NCBI RefSeq assembly: GCF_905475395.1
Contig: NC_058339.1
Location: 75,730,520-75,794,519, forward strand
DNA: 64,000 nt
Direction of reading: 5' to 3'
Origin: Chrysoperla carnea
Lineage: Eukaryota > Arthropoda > Insecta > Neuroptera > Chrysopidae
Shown: positions 49,701 through 59,000 of the stretch, in pieces
Layout of the letters: every line of letters begins with the position of its first letter
Numbering within the stretch: position 1 is the stretch's first letter
Position numbers and translations under genes: made by a program
Notes under the pieces: generated by a model
Databases searched by the model: none
The model's input: only the letters and a program-made list of their open reading frames with translations
Told to the model about the DNA's origin: nothing

Positions 49701-51899
49701 ATTAAATGTTATAATTAACGCATAATTCTTACGGTAATAATAATACATAAGAGGGTTATCACAAATGGATCCCTAGTACCTAAATCTGGGCCCTCTGTAC
49801 CCTCTTTGAATTGGGAATAACCTGTCACCCGAAGGTGGGACATTTCCAGGTAACAGATGAAATTTTAATCAGATGAAGCTATAGGAATAAGATTCTGTCC
49901 TCCTTAGGCCCTTCAAGTGGGATCACCAGAGATTCCCATGTAATGAAAGCGGTAGTTCAATAGATAGTGTCCTGTCAAGAGTCTCACCGCTCATTTCAAC
50001 TGTTACCAAGTGAGTTTTAGGTGAGCACCGTCGAATGGAAGACGGGCTTGTCGTACCCATTCCATAATTCGGTAAATTACAGAGCATCTTGCCATAGGAA
50101 TGACAGGCTCAGGTGAAAAGCGCGTTTGAGACGATCCATCTCGTAACAACTAATTCGCTGCTTCATTCTTTTTAACGTCATTTAGAGTCAGGGGATTTAG
50201 TTTCTCATAGCATTCATAGACTATCCTCGATTGGAATCTTGAACACTCAAGGGCCCGAAGAGAGGACTGACTATCATGCTGCACCAATTCTAATGCGACA
50301 AAAATTTCAATGCTTGTTATAGCGCCTTTATTAAACTTTTGTAATTTGTACGAAAATTTTCCTATTATTCACATTTTGAAGAAATTTATTCAAAATTTTC
50401 CATTTATTTTAGAAAATAATATTTCGAAACAAAATTTTTAATTTTTACTAACGTTTGTTTTTTTCTTTGTTACAGAAGATCTTTATAAAACTTGGGACGA
50501 CAAGGCAGATTTTGAGAAGAAATTAAATTTTTTATTGGGCAATAATTCTGGTGCATCATTGGATTTTTTACTCAATTTTAATCATGAAATACCAATCCGA
50601 GAGGCCATTTTACCACCATACTCGAATAACCACCATAATATGGGAATAGAACCAGAAGGTAATTATTTTATTTTTATTTTTTTATGGATGTACAGTATTT
50701 CAATTTTAATCGAATCTTTTCGGTTTTCGAAATAATGCTTTTAATTTTCCACATTGTTCTATTTCTGGAATTGGGAAATGGGTATCGAAACAGAAAGTTA
50801 GATTTCTATAGGATTTTTCTCAATGCGCTTTTCTTAAAAGGTTCCTGTATATTTTTCGGCTTAGTTTTGCCTCTTTTGAGTTTGGAGCTCTTTTTAAAAG
50901 GGGAACTTTCGTGTTAAGCCTTCCTGAGAGAAGCTACTAGGTGGTTCAAACTTTTGTTCATCATAGTAAGTCATAAAGTCATTAAAGTTGTTGGAAAAGT
51001 GACCAGAATTTTATAAAATATTGCGATAATTCAAAAATCATATTCTGTAAATGTGGTTGACACCAATTCGATATACAGATGTGGATTGTGATCGAGACAT
51101 AATCTTCAACTAAATTAGTCTGTTCATTCGAGCATTGAGTCTGTTTTGAGGCGGACTTTGGCTTCCGCTTCCATGCCGTATTCATCGCAAATTTTGAAAA
51201 AAGCGACGAATATCAACAGTCTCAAGATCAAAAATCAAAAAATGTAGAAATATTTCAGTGGAAATTTAGCTAGCTAGTCAGTGGAAATGCGTTTCATAAA
51301 TAGCAGCATTTACAGGACTATATCGTTAGCCTAGATTTATGTGGAGAGATCCTCAATGGTTGACCCTCAACAAACCCCCTTCGTGCGCACGGGCCTGACT
51401 AGAGTATGTAATCGAATTGGAGACTACAACCGTTTTAGATATTCATAAAAAATACTTATTTTCCCTTCTATTTGTTTCAGATACCGTTGTGAAAGCCAAT
51501 CGACACTTTGACCCATGGTCTATTGTATGGTATGTTGGATCATTTGGTGGCTTGGTTATATTTTTCCTTGTCGTATCCTGTTCAGAATGGTGTTGTCGAC
51601 GTGATACCGTTGCCAATAGTTCATTAAATAATCGTCGACAACGATGTCGATTACATGAAGATTATCAATCACAATCGCAACATGTCCCAGAAACACCGCC
51701 ACCAGCGTATCATCTTTTTGCACCTCCAGCATACGAGAGTGTTTATAAAGATTGTGTCTACAAGGATCCAAATCCAGATGGTGTTTTTGTTGTGCCTGTA
51801 CATCATGGCGTTATCAAACAAAATAATAATTCAAATGTTAAAAATTCATCATCAACGATTATAAATATTGATAATTCATCAACAATCGTGCCAAGATAA
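28721..51899 (+). CDS. Small type I membrane protein with two PPAY motifs; 21.7-kb first intron
   Basis: Exons 28721-28817, 50476-50658 and 51481-51899 join in phase 1 (TTGG|GTATGT to TACAG|AA; GAAG|GTAATT to TTCAG|AT) to give 232 aa. Residues 1-26 form a signal peptide (LLTIIINLLIICELFSVVIC), which decides the start over upstream in-frame codons. The ectodomain (27-106) is short, without cysteine pairs, and has an N-x-S sequon at 55. The membrane span is about 107-128 (SIVWYVGSFGGLVIFFLVVS), followed by CSEWCCRRD. The cytoplasmic tail of about 100 residues has TPPPAYHLF and APPAYESVY (PPxY at 167-170 and 175-178) and an Asn/Ser-rich end. PPxY tails recruit Nedd4-family ligases. The design recalls insect Commissureless, which sorts Robo to endosomes, but I cannot confirm homology from sequence memory. 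A sorting-adaptor role is inference. Confidence 0.82.
30120..30700. repeat. Degenerate interspersed repeat related to the MITE core at 10067
   Basis: It shares ATAGCCAATTTAGATCTTAA-like sequence, GTTTAAAACATTTTTTCGAA and AAAGAAACCCGAAGAACTGG with the element at 10067-10677. The ends are not resolved. Confidence 0.5.
31316..31600 (+). repeat. Interspersed repeat beginning TTTTTAACCCCCGAACC
   Basis: It reads TTTTTAACCCCCGAACC…GTGCTATAACTTTGACTG…TTTTGATATTTTTTGTTTCG…CCGTACCCGGAACAACTAAA. An inverted copy lies at about 41060-41345, where GTTGTTCCGGGTACGGAACC and CATAGCGGTCAATG can be read. The same kind of sequence is widespread in arthropod genomes. Non-coding here. Confidence 0.6.
31840..32440. 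repeat. Imperfect inverted repeat and overlapping two-strand open frames
   Basis: Around 31950 the sequence folds back imperfectly: CACAATACAGGCCGACATTT on one side, AAATGTCTACCAGTTTTGTG on the other. Open frames of 109 codons run on both strands at about 32015-32439 and overlap each other. Neither has a recognisable domain, so I do not call a gene. Confidence 0.4.
33280..33322 (-). repeat. tRNA-like A-box fragment
   Basis: The minus strand reads CCCTAGTAGCTCAATTGGTA then AAAGCGTAACCAATTCCGTA, the 5' half of a tRNA-like SINE. No B box follows. It abuts repeat sequence shared with 22220-22420. Confidence 0.4.
34883..35232. mobile_element. hAT-type MITE, complete copy with 8-bp target duplication
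   Basis: The element covers 34891-35224, in reverse orientation relative to the 15394 copy. It begins CATGAAGGTTATAAAGAAGG and ends …CTCCTTCTTATAAGCTTTATA. The flanks are CTGTGACG on both sides (34883-34890, 35225-35232). The right terminus has drifted. Confidence 0.87.
35785..36830. mobile_element. Foldback element interrupted by a nested inverted-repeat element
   Basis: The outer element has arms of about 130 bp. AATTAATAGGCACTAAAAAG…AATAACAATAATTTTAAC is mirrored around the centre near 35925, where GTCAGCCAAGG faces CTTGGCTGAC. A second foldback of the same family is at 62388-62692. Its right margin is split by an insertion at 36064-36797, flanked by GAAGTC on both sides. The sequence resumes as GAAGTCGGTTTTCTTTTTGTT. 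Confidence 0.75.
36064..36797. mobile_element. Nested element with TATGGCACGCC ends filled by palindromes and a minisatellite
   Basis: The termini TATGGCACGCCATTTTACTA and TAGTAAAATGGCGTGCCATA are exact inverted repeats, with GAAGTC on each side as a likely 6-bp duplication. An internal near-copy of the end (GCACGCCGTTTTACTATTTA) is at 36588. The interior is ATAATAATGTATTATTATTA-type palindromes (36238-36390), then a minisatellite of TTAAAATTATGTACATAAT units separated by 11-20 bp (36430-36705). Confidence 0.7.
38050..38800. repeat. Degenerate interspersed repeat
   Basis: Phrases such as TTTCGTTTGATACCCATATC, ACCATCTTGGATGGTCCGCC and AATTTCAGCCCAATCGGTTG are typical of insect interspersed repeats. 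No frame is intact and the family is not assigned. Confidence 0.4.
40732..40911. mobile_element. Short hAT-like MITE
   Basis: This 180-bp element has ends CAGGGGTGGCGAACCT and AGGTTCGCCATCCCTG (15 of 16 complementary), a classic hAT terminus. The flanks CCTAAAG and CCTAAGG fit a decayed 7-bp duplication. No coding capacity. Confidence 0.72.
42345..42778 (+). mobile_element. Helitron-like non-autonomous element, nearly complete
   Basis: It runs from TATTATAAATGTGAAAGTAA through (TTTG)n and GTTACGCTTTCACGC. It ends with the 3' block AAACCCAGCGAAGTGGGTGG and TATCACTCTTA. Its sequence parallels the minus-strand element at 55637-56095. The terminal CTAG has decayed. Confidence 0.65.
43090..43330 (+). 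repeat. Interspersed repeat (family also at 22010, 23760 and 33480)
   Basis: AACAAGTGAAAACAAACAGT followed by TGACTGAGTTAATTGTT and, further on, CAAACAAAAGTTGTTAAT matches the other copies. No coding capacity. Confidence 0.55.
44447..44707. ncRNA. Long near-perfect hairpin (candidate hpRNA locus)
   Basis: Left arm 44447-44555 and right arm 44600-44707 are reverse complements with 3 mismatches in about 108 bp. They are separated by a 44-nt loop. Either strand can be read as the same peptide-like stretch (RNLRLGTTLSRF…LEINKQLHRDLASFLQNV), as expected of an inverted copy of one segment. If transcribed, for instance as part of the host gene's intron, it would form a long dsRNA. It could also be a foldback transposon; no target duplication was found. 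Confidence 0.6.
44755..45135 (+). repeat. Interspersed repeat with GATGATCATGAGTGAGTGAG
   Basis: A stretch of about 380 bp, from TACTCCAGGTCTTCGATTAT through GATGATCATGAGTGAGTGAG to ATGCGGCGAAATAGTTCC and GGATGGTAC, recurs at about 61470-61840 in the same orientation with scattered differences. Confidence 0.7.
46560..47041 (+). pseudogene. Decayed hAT transposase fragment
   Basis: At 46883-47041 a 52-codon open stretch ends in TAG. It encodes LEQAKSLYEKWDIDTTIRVR then RRRKMPNE. This resembles the segment before the dimerisation region of DUF4371/ZMYM1-like hAT transposases (…YEKWDI…RRRKKMP…). Upstream, GTGGCGTAGCGAGGGGTGAA and CTCGGGCGCC at 46564-46610 resemble hAT-type termini. Everything else of a transposase is missing. 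Confidence 0.5.
47090..47315. repeat. Partial copy of the TTAA MITE
   Basis: It shares TTTAGCTTTCGATATTTCGA, AAACCAAGGCAGATATCGAA and the end CTTGCCTTGGCGCTTGAACT with the complete elements at 47505 and 63188. Its left end is missing. Confidence 0.6.
47501..48133. mobile_element. MITE at a TTAA target, complete copy
   Basis: Element 47505-48129 lies between TTAA tetranucleotides. The left end GGATGTACGAGCGCCAGG and right end CCTTGGCGCTCATACTACC are inverted. A TTAA duplication is typical of piggyBac and some other cut-and-paste families. An inverted partial copy starts at about 48810 (GGTAATACGAGCGCCAAGG). Confidence 0.7.
48360..48560 (-). repeat. GC-richer SINE-like patch
   Basis: The minus strand carries GTGGTCTTATGGTTACGGTG, an A-box-like sequence with no clear B box downstream. 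The adjacent TTGCGCGTTCGGCGGATTGG stretch is unusually GC-rich for the region. I cannot assign it. Confidence 0.3.
49760..50300. other. Long GC-richer block of unknown origin inside the giant intron
   Basis: About 540 bp has clearly higher G+C than its surroundings (for example ACCTGTCACCCGAAGGTGGG and GGGCCCGAAGAGAGGACTGA). It has no long open frame and no internal repeat that I can see. It ends about 170 bp before the acceptor of exon 2 of the PPAY gene. It may be a recent insertion or a fragment of a retroelement untranslated region. Confidence 0.4.
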
Positions 51900-54800
51900 C
51901 ATAATATTTGCCATATTTGATTACCGTTCAATGGAGTTCCTGTAAATCGGCAAATCGTGCACAAGTGTTTGCATCTGAAAAATTTTTCTGTTACGAAAAC
52001 TAAGTGAACAAAAGTGGGGTGCTTCTATTTTAATTTCTAAGCTATTTATAATACATTATAGAACGCGATATAATTGGTAAATCAATGCAGTGATGTCAAA
52101 AGATATGGCTTAGTGAATTTGGCGCAAATTTTGAAAAGTCATAATACCAGGTGTACTATTTTAAACAATCCGATAGAGTTATCTGCAACTTACGGAATGA
52201 AGTCATCTTTAAAACAAAAATATAAATTAATTAATTACTCATTTTAAAAGTTCCCTTTTTAAAATGGGACTATGGGCATTTAATTCAACTACAGCTTACA
52301 AGTGTGATTTGTGTTAAAAAAGAAGTGTTCGCATTCTCTATCCGTTAGATATCGAAAACGTACATTGTTAGAGTTGCAAGCTCAAAGTTTTGAGAAGTCT
52401 GAAGATAAATCAGAATAATGAAACTGTAAGATATTTTCGAATTTATGCGAGTATGAAACAAATAATAAAAAAACAACTTTATTTACTGAACTATGGAGGA
52501 TTTATGTTGAGATCGAAAGTAGATTGAAACTACACGATTTCTGGAGTATTGAGTAAAATCTGGAGAGCTGGCAACTCGTAATCCAAACTTGTTGAATTGC
52601 CGATTAAATATTGTAAAGCGTGATTTAATCGAATCACTCGCTTAGGAATTTAGATTATTCGTTTTTTTTTGTATTTAAAAAAATTAAATTGTGTGATTTT
52701 AACAGAAAAAAATTGAATGACAGAATACAGTTTGTCATTTTGAAAATCAAATCCGCTATATTTATTAACTTTACGGAAAAGTGTTTCGATCAAAAGTTAT
52801 TTCTTCTTTTATGAAGAATAACGTTTGAATACGTCAGTGACGTATCATTAGAGAGTAAGGGTGTAAAGATTTTAAATAATATGTAGTTTTCATTTTACCA
52901 AACAGAAGCGAAGTGAACTTCTTGCACATTGTATTGATCGCAAGTATCGACATATCAAAACTATGTAAAATACAAATAATTGAAAAGCAAATATTTAAAT
53001 CAGAATATAATATTAGAAATAAAATCGATAAAAATCTATTTTTATAGAATTAAAAAACGTGTTAAGAGTCAATATCTCGATTAATATTTATATTAAGAAA
53101 TTTATTTTTATTTCAAAATAGGTACTAAGAATATTTTAGGAAAAATCCCTAGCTACGGCAATGTAATATAAATTTAGATTTTGCGTTAAAAACTATATGT
53201 GTTTTGAATATTCAAAATAGCAAACTTTTTCTATACCATTTTTTCTGTTGAAATCGCCCGATGTTAATATCGATAATTTATACGTTTGAATGAATTTTCG
53301 ACTGTGATATTAGTTTGTAAAAATTAAATATTATACAAAATATGTGAGATTATTAATTATTATTATTATTATTATTATTATTTTTTATATATCGAAAATT
53401 TGTAAATATATTATTTATAATTCATTACGCTCATTAAATTAATTAAATGATTCTTTTTTTAATAAATTTTGTTTTTTTTCTTTAATCCAAACCTTTTCAG
53501 CGTCCAGAAGCGTCCATTATCGGCGTTCAAAACCTTTTGGACGCCGATAATTGTAATTGAGTTTTACACTACTGACTACCATGGAAAATTTAAAAGAATT
53601 GCAATTTTGGAAAATTAATACTCAAGGTAATTAAGGTAAAATGCGTACTATAATTTCGCCATCTGTGATTAAATTAAGCGAAGTTATCAGAAATCTTAGT
53701 CGGTAATGTAGGGTAAAATAAATGTCTATATGGATATACAGGGTGTCTAGCTAAGTTGGCAACATATGGAAACCTTTTTATTATAAGGTTTACGAAAATT
53801 TTTGTTCTTTTTTAAATTTTATTCTTTGCTTTCAAAAATGTTAACAATAACTTCACTGTTGATAAAGAATGTATAAGAGTGTCCTCAAATTGAGTAAGTT
53901 CGATAGAAATATTAATGGTCGTTTTGAAATGTAAACCATTTTGAACAGATAATAAGGGAAACGGTTCAAGAAATCACTCCTGAGATATGTAAGAGTCCCG
54001 TGATATTTTGTAAAAGAACAATTACATGCTCGGAACGTGAAGTTGGATACGTTGAGGTAAAACGAACCGAAAATAACTATTTTTACTTACGTAAACAATA
54101 TTAATTGTAACGTAATGAATGAAAAATAAATGTTCTGTATTAATTATTTTGTTAAAAATGTTTCAAATTCGCAAATATACATTTTAATTACGATGACTGA
54201 TTCATTTTAGTAACAGATAACGTGTTTTATAAGTAGGATTTGCAAAATTTAATTAAAAATTGAAGTGGTCAAAACATTCTCATTATTAACCATTCATTCC
54301 TAAACATTTATCTTCAGTTCGTTTTTGCCTCAACGTACCCACCTTCGTGTTCCATTCATGTAATTGGACTGTTACAAAATTTTTTAAATACACTCACACA
54401 AAAAGGCTTATTATTAATGTATTTTATTATTCATTTATAGGTAAGTTATGGGTTTTAAAGATATTATTAGTATTAGGAATAAGATCCGTAAATCGCTACT
54501 TCGATTTACGCGATTTCTAAATTTTCTATTTTATAATGTACCTCATACAACGATGTATAGGACAACATATATCTCGACGTACGCGAATTCTATTTTACAA
54601 TGAAAACGATTGTTGATTGAAGTATACAGTTTTTTAACAATGAAAACGATTGTTGTTCCTTATTTTGGTGATTTGTCCACCCAATCTCACGCTAGAGATA
54701 TCTATGATTGAAGTGGAAACTAACATTTTTTCTTGAACCAATTCGCGACTCCAAGAAGATGGCGCTATAAAGGCGGTTGAAGAAGGTATAAATATCTAAT

Positions 54801-55636
54801 AACTCAATTAGTAGAAATTATTGATTCATGCCATTTAATTATGTGTTCTAATATATGTATGATATCTGTGGTTCTAAGATAATGCTGTGCATATTTATAT
54901 TCTTTGATAATTGTGTTTATCTGTAGTCTTTGTTACACCCTCTTTGCCGTTTCGTGTATAAATCACTAGAGGTCAGCTCAGTATTTTGCAGTCACGAATA
55001 AACTCAATTGTTCTTAGAGTTCAGGCTAGAGACATCTATGACGAGAGCACAAATTTTATTCAATTAAAAATGGTTTGTTGGAAGAATATTTCAATGTTGG
55101 CTATACCAATAGATGGATCTCGTTGTTCTTTGTTCCATACACTTTCACTAGTAATATTTCCCCCGAAAATATAGACTTATATATTGTATCGCGCTTCAAT
55201 GGAGAGGGATCGCGATTTGTTATAAATCCGTTTCATGATTAGACAAGTATGATAGTTTGTCGCTACTTTTGAGCATCCCCAGTATTTCCAAATTCGATTT
55301 ATTGGGTTGAATACTTTGCAGATCGATGTTATACAAGCGGGAGCTCATTTCAGCAACGAAAGAAAATACTTGTAAATTCCGCTTATGATGACTATCGCTT
55401 ATAACGACTATAATAGGCCTTTGTCATATAAATTTTTATTGCTTCAAAGAACGTTCCTTATCGAGCCAAAACATCGTGTGAAATCAATTTTTGTATAACA
55501 TCAATAACTACGAAAATATGAAGGATTTAAACGTAGCGCCATTGAGACTAAATATCAAAAGTTGTTTTGCAAGAATAAGATAGAAAAAATTTAATTGCAT
55601 ATATCTTTTATGTTTGATAATCGATTTTATTTTTGA
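51900..55636. other. 3' flank of the PPAY gene and AT-rich spacer
   Basis: It holds the probable 3' UTR, an (ATT)n microsatellite near 53355-53385 and a hairpin at 53517-53550. No further gene was seen. Confidence 0.5.
53517..53550. repeat. Tight GC-rich hairpin
   Basis: TTATCGGCGTTCAAAA and TTTTGGACGCCGATAA pair at 15 of 16 positions across a 2-nt gap. GCGTCCAGAAGCGTCC lies just upstream. It is probably the trace of a small foldback element; a regulatory role is not shown. Confidence 0.5.
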
Positions 55637-56095
55637 CTAGAGTGATACCCACCCGCTTCGCTGGGTTTAGAAGTAAGATTGATAAAAATTGCTCTCGCTT
55701 ATCCCTTTCCTATAAAACTTGAAATAATGGTAAGGATTGTTTTACACAAGTAAAATAAATGCATGGTTTTCAATTTTTTTTTAAATGTATAATAGTCGTA
55801 ATTATTCATTGGGTATATCCGAAAAGATGGCCGTGAAATATTTTATATTGACTATTTTTACAGAAATCTCTGAGTTATGGTACTGTCAAATAAAATTAAT
55901 TTTTTATTTTTAATTATTTTTTGTTTGTTTATTAATTTATCTTTATAAATTATACCTCATGCGTTATTCTGAAGTATGAGCTATATTGATGTACAGTTTC
56001 ATTAAAAGCCATTAGCTAGTTTTAGCGTGAAAGCGTAACAAACAAAAAAACAAACATGCTTACTTTCGCATTTATAATCTATAGAGATATAGAGA
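55637..56095 (-). mobile_element. Helitron-like non-autonomous element, complete
   Basis: On the minus strand it begins TCTCTATATCTCTATAGATT after an A and contains the conserved GTTACGCTTTCACGC. It ends with an ACCC…GGGT hairpin (AACCCAGCGAAGCGGGTGGG) and CACTCTAG followed by T. Insertion between A and T, a TC start, a 3' hairpin and a CTRR end are the Helitron signature. It is 459 bp, with no Rep/helicase gene. Confidence 0.78.
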
Positions 56096-59000
56096 TTTCA
56101 GATCTTTAGTCATCTATTATTGTACATTTTCAAATTTTGACGAAAGATACCTTAAAATCGACATCAGGACAAAGGTCTATTGTTGGTCTCTTAAGTATCG
56201 TTATAATCGATTTTAACTGTACTTGCTACACCTACAGCATATTTTTTTATAAAACGATGTAAATCTTGTAATCTTCTAGTGGTAAATTTAATTTGTTTTT
56301 CCCATAAACTTTTTTTTACTTATTATGTAGGTATTTAATACAGTTTAATATAAGTATTTAATTAATTTAGTTTAGTGGTTCAGTGAATTAAATTAATAAT
56401 AATAATTTAATTTAATTATTTTAACAATAATTATTTTATTATTAAAAGTTTATAACATGTAATTAAGTACTCATATAAGTGTATATAGCAACAATGAAGG
56501 GCATTATGAATTATGGTTAAATTATTTATTTAAAAGCGATTTATTTTATCAGATTTTATAATAATTTAAAAAAAAACTTGTGAGTAACCGAGATCTATCA
56601 CTAAAGTAATATTTCTCCCTTATTTAATATTTCTTACTGTTAGTTATTTTTTATTTACATAAAACAACACTAAAAGATTTTTAACCGAATTTGGAAAAGC
56701 TGTGCTGAAGTTGCAAGCCGAAAAAAATATCAAAAATGCTGAAAAAGTTCCGAAAAGTGTCGGAAAAGTGTTCTTTCTCTGAGAATCCCTTCGAATTGAG
56801 CTAAAATGAGCCACCGATAACAACGGATTGCCTAGTAACCAGACGCCTATATGGGGGATATCAGTTCATTTGAACTGAAGGGAATCATCATTGAGGATAT
56901 CCAAAAGATTAGTCTAGAAAAGACTAGATCATTAGTCTATCTTTTTGGGGAAAATATAATTAAAAAACAATAAAATTCTCTCACTGGATAAATAGAGACG
57001 GAACTGTATTTACTGTGTTATATTTCACCTGAAATTTTATGATTTTTGTATGTAGGTATTTCCGGTTCAAATAATGCAAGTGAAATTTGAACTTTTTTTA
57101 TTATTGAAACGGTATAATTTTTAAATCAAATATGATAACAGTGCCGGATTTTATTTTCAAAGACCCATAGGTGGAGTTTTTGTGGGGGCCTAATTGAGAC
57201 AAAAAAATTTCATAGAAAATGGAAAATCAACAGATTTTTAGTTGAAAATTTATTTTGTTTACTAATCAATGAAATGACCGATAGTTCAAGTTGATTAAAA
57301 GTATACAAAATATTATTTTTAAATCATTTTCCGACTCTTCTTTTGCTCAGCAAAACTATCAATAATGTCATCAAAATTTAATTCTCTCCGTAGATCAGAT
57401 TCCATTCTCATGACCGACAAACTCGTTAATTTATCTTGTGCAAATAGAAATTTTTTCATTTTGCCCATAGGTACCAGATTGTCCGTCTATATAGTAAATT
57501 CGGCAGTGTTAATGATAAGCTGTGATGGATATGATTTTTGAGAGTTGGTTACGTAGAATTTTCGTCTAAATTGCAATAATAATTAAGTGTAGATCCCGAA
57601 AAGGTCTATTAACTCTCCAAAAAGTAAGATATCAAATTAGTATAATCATTTTCTATAGAAGTAATTTGATCTAAAAAATAAAAAATTTGAGCGAAGGTTT
57701 CTAAGATAACGATAAAAAAAAACAATGGTATATTTTCGCAGTGCCAGTGATATTCTAGTCGTAAGCTCAGAATCATGTTACTAAGTCGATAAATCGTATA
57801 CCTAAAATACATAAAAACGCACCTCATTTGACGAAGATATGAGTATTTTTCCAGATATCTTTAGAATATTTCTGATAAGTTTTTCGTACTGGAGTGTGAC
57901 TGAAGAGGGTACTGCATACAATGAAATTCGAAAGTGTCGAAAATCTGGAAACTCCTCCCTCCCCCTAAAATTTTTTGATTTAGAATTAGCTCAACTTCAT
58001 ATAAAAAAAATCAAGTTTAAAAAGTTTAAAAAGGTCGATAGTGTCCAATTTGCAAATGCATAAGTTATCGAATGTAAGTAATGGATTTCTTGTAAAATAG
58101 TTTGTGCATCCCGTGTATATATTCAAAGTTCCTAGAAAATTATAAGATAGCTTTTTCATTCTATCAAACATTGATTCAAAGCGGTAGAGAATGATACAAA
58201 ATTTCAGCATCGATATTAGATCCCGATTAAACTATTTTACTTGAAGATACTGTGTATCTAAAATTAAAAATTTGTCCGATTTAAAAAGAACATTTTTTCT
58301 TTTAGAAACTTGATTTTTTTTAAATTGATCAATCATTTCTCTAAATCACTTAGATCAATCAAATGATTAATATTTTTATTTATTTATTTATTTATTATTT
58401 TCATTCAAAAAAGTGTAAGTCAATCATTTAATCAAGTCAAATAAAAAATTGTATTAACAATAACTTTTTTACTTCTATTTGTTAATAAATTTCTTTAATG
58501 TAAATTATATCCGGCATTTTTGTTAATAAATATTATACGTACTAAATAACCTCTATATTCAGCATGTATTATTTTGATATTCGTTCAAGAGGTTTTACGA
58601 ACGATTTTCCTAGTGCAAATCTAGAAAATTTTCAGGGTGGGGCAGAGAAGTTAGCAAACTTTGTTTACGTAAAATAAAATTCCATTAATTTTTTCCATCT
58701 TAAAATACATATAATAGCATTTCAGAAAATTACACTAATTTTATTTCTAATTGAATTATAAATTGTATATTTAACTAATTTAAGTATGACTAGCTCGACC
58801 CGTGGGGTCTAAACTGTTAATTTACATAAAAAACGTTCTAGAAAAATAATTAAATTTAATTCATTTGAAAAAATAATTCCAGCAGGCGAAGTCCATTCTG
58901 TCGTTGATATTCTTCAAAACGTCCAAATAATTCATCAAATTCCCCAGGTTCGAGCCCATGGATAAAATATCAAAAGCTTATTTAATTTTTTTTCATGCTA

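Larger units (their letters stand above)
28818..50475 (+). other. Giant repeat-filled first intron
   Basis: It spans 21,658 bp between a GTATGT donor and a TTTGTTACAG acceptor. It holds nearly every repeat class of the window, listed separately. Stretches with nothing recognised are 29000-30100, 30700-31300, 32450-33250, 36840-38050, 38800-40700, 41350-42340, 45150-46500 and 48570-49750. Confidence 0.7.

Noticed and set aside
54986-55174. 62-codon frame downstream of the PPAY gene
   Set aside because: No domain and no supporting splice or promoter context.
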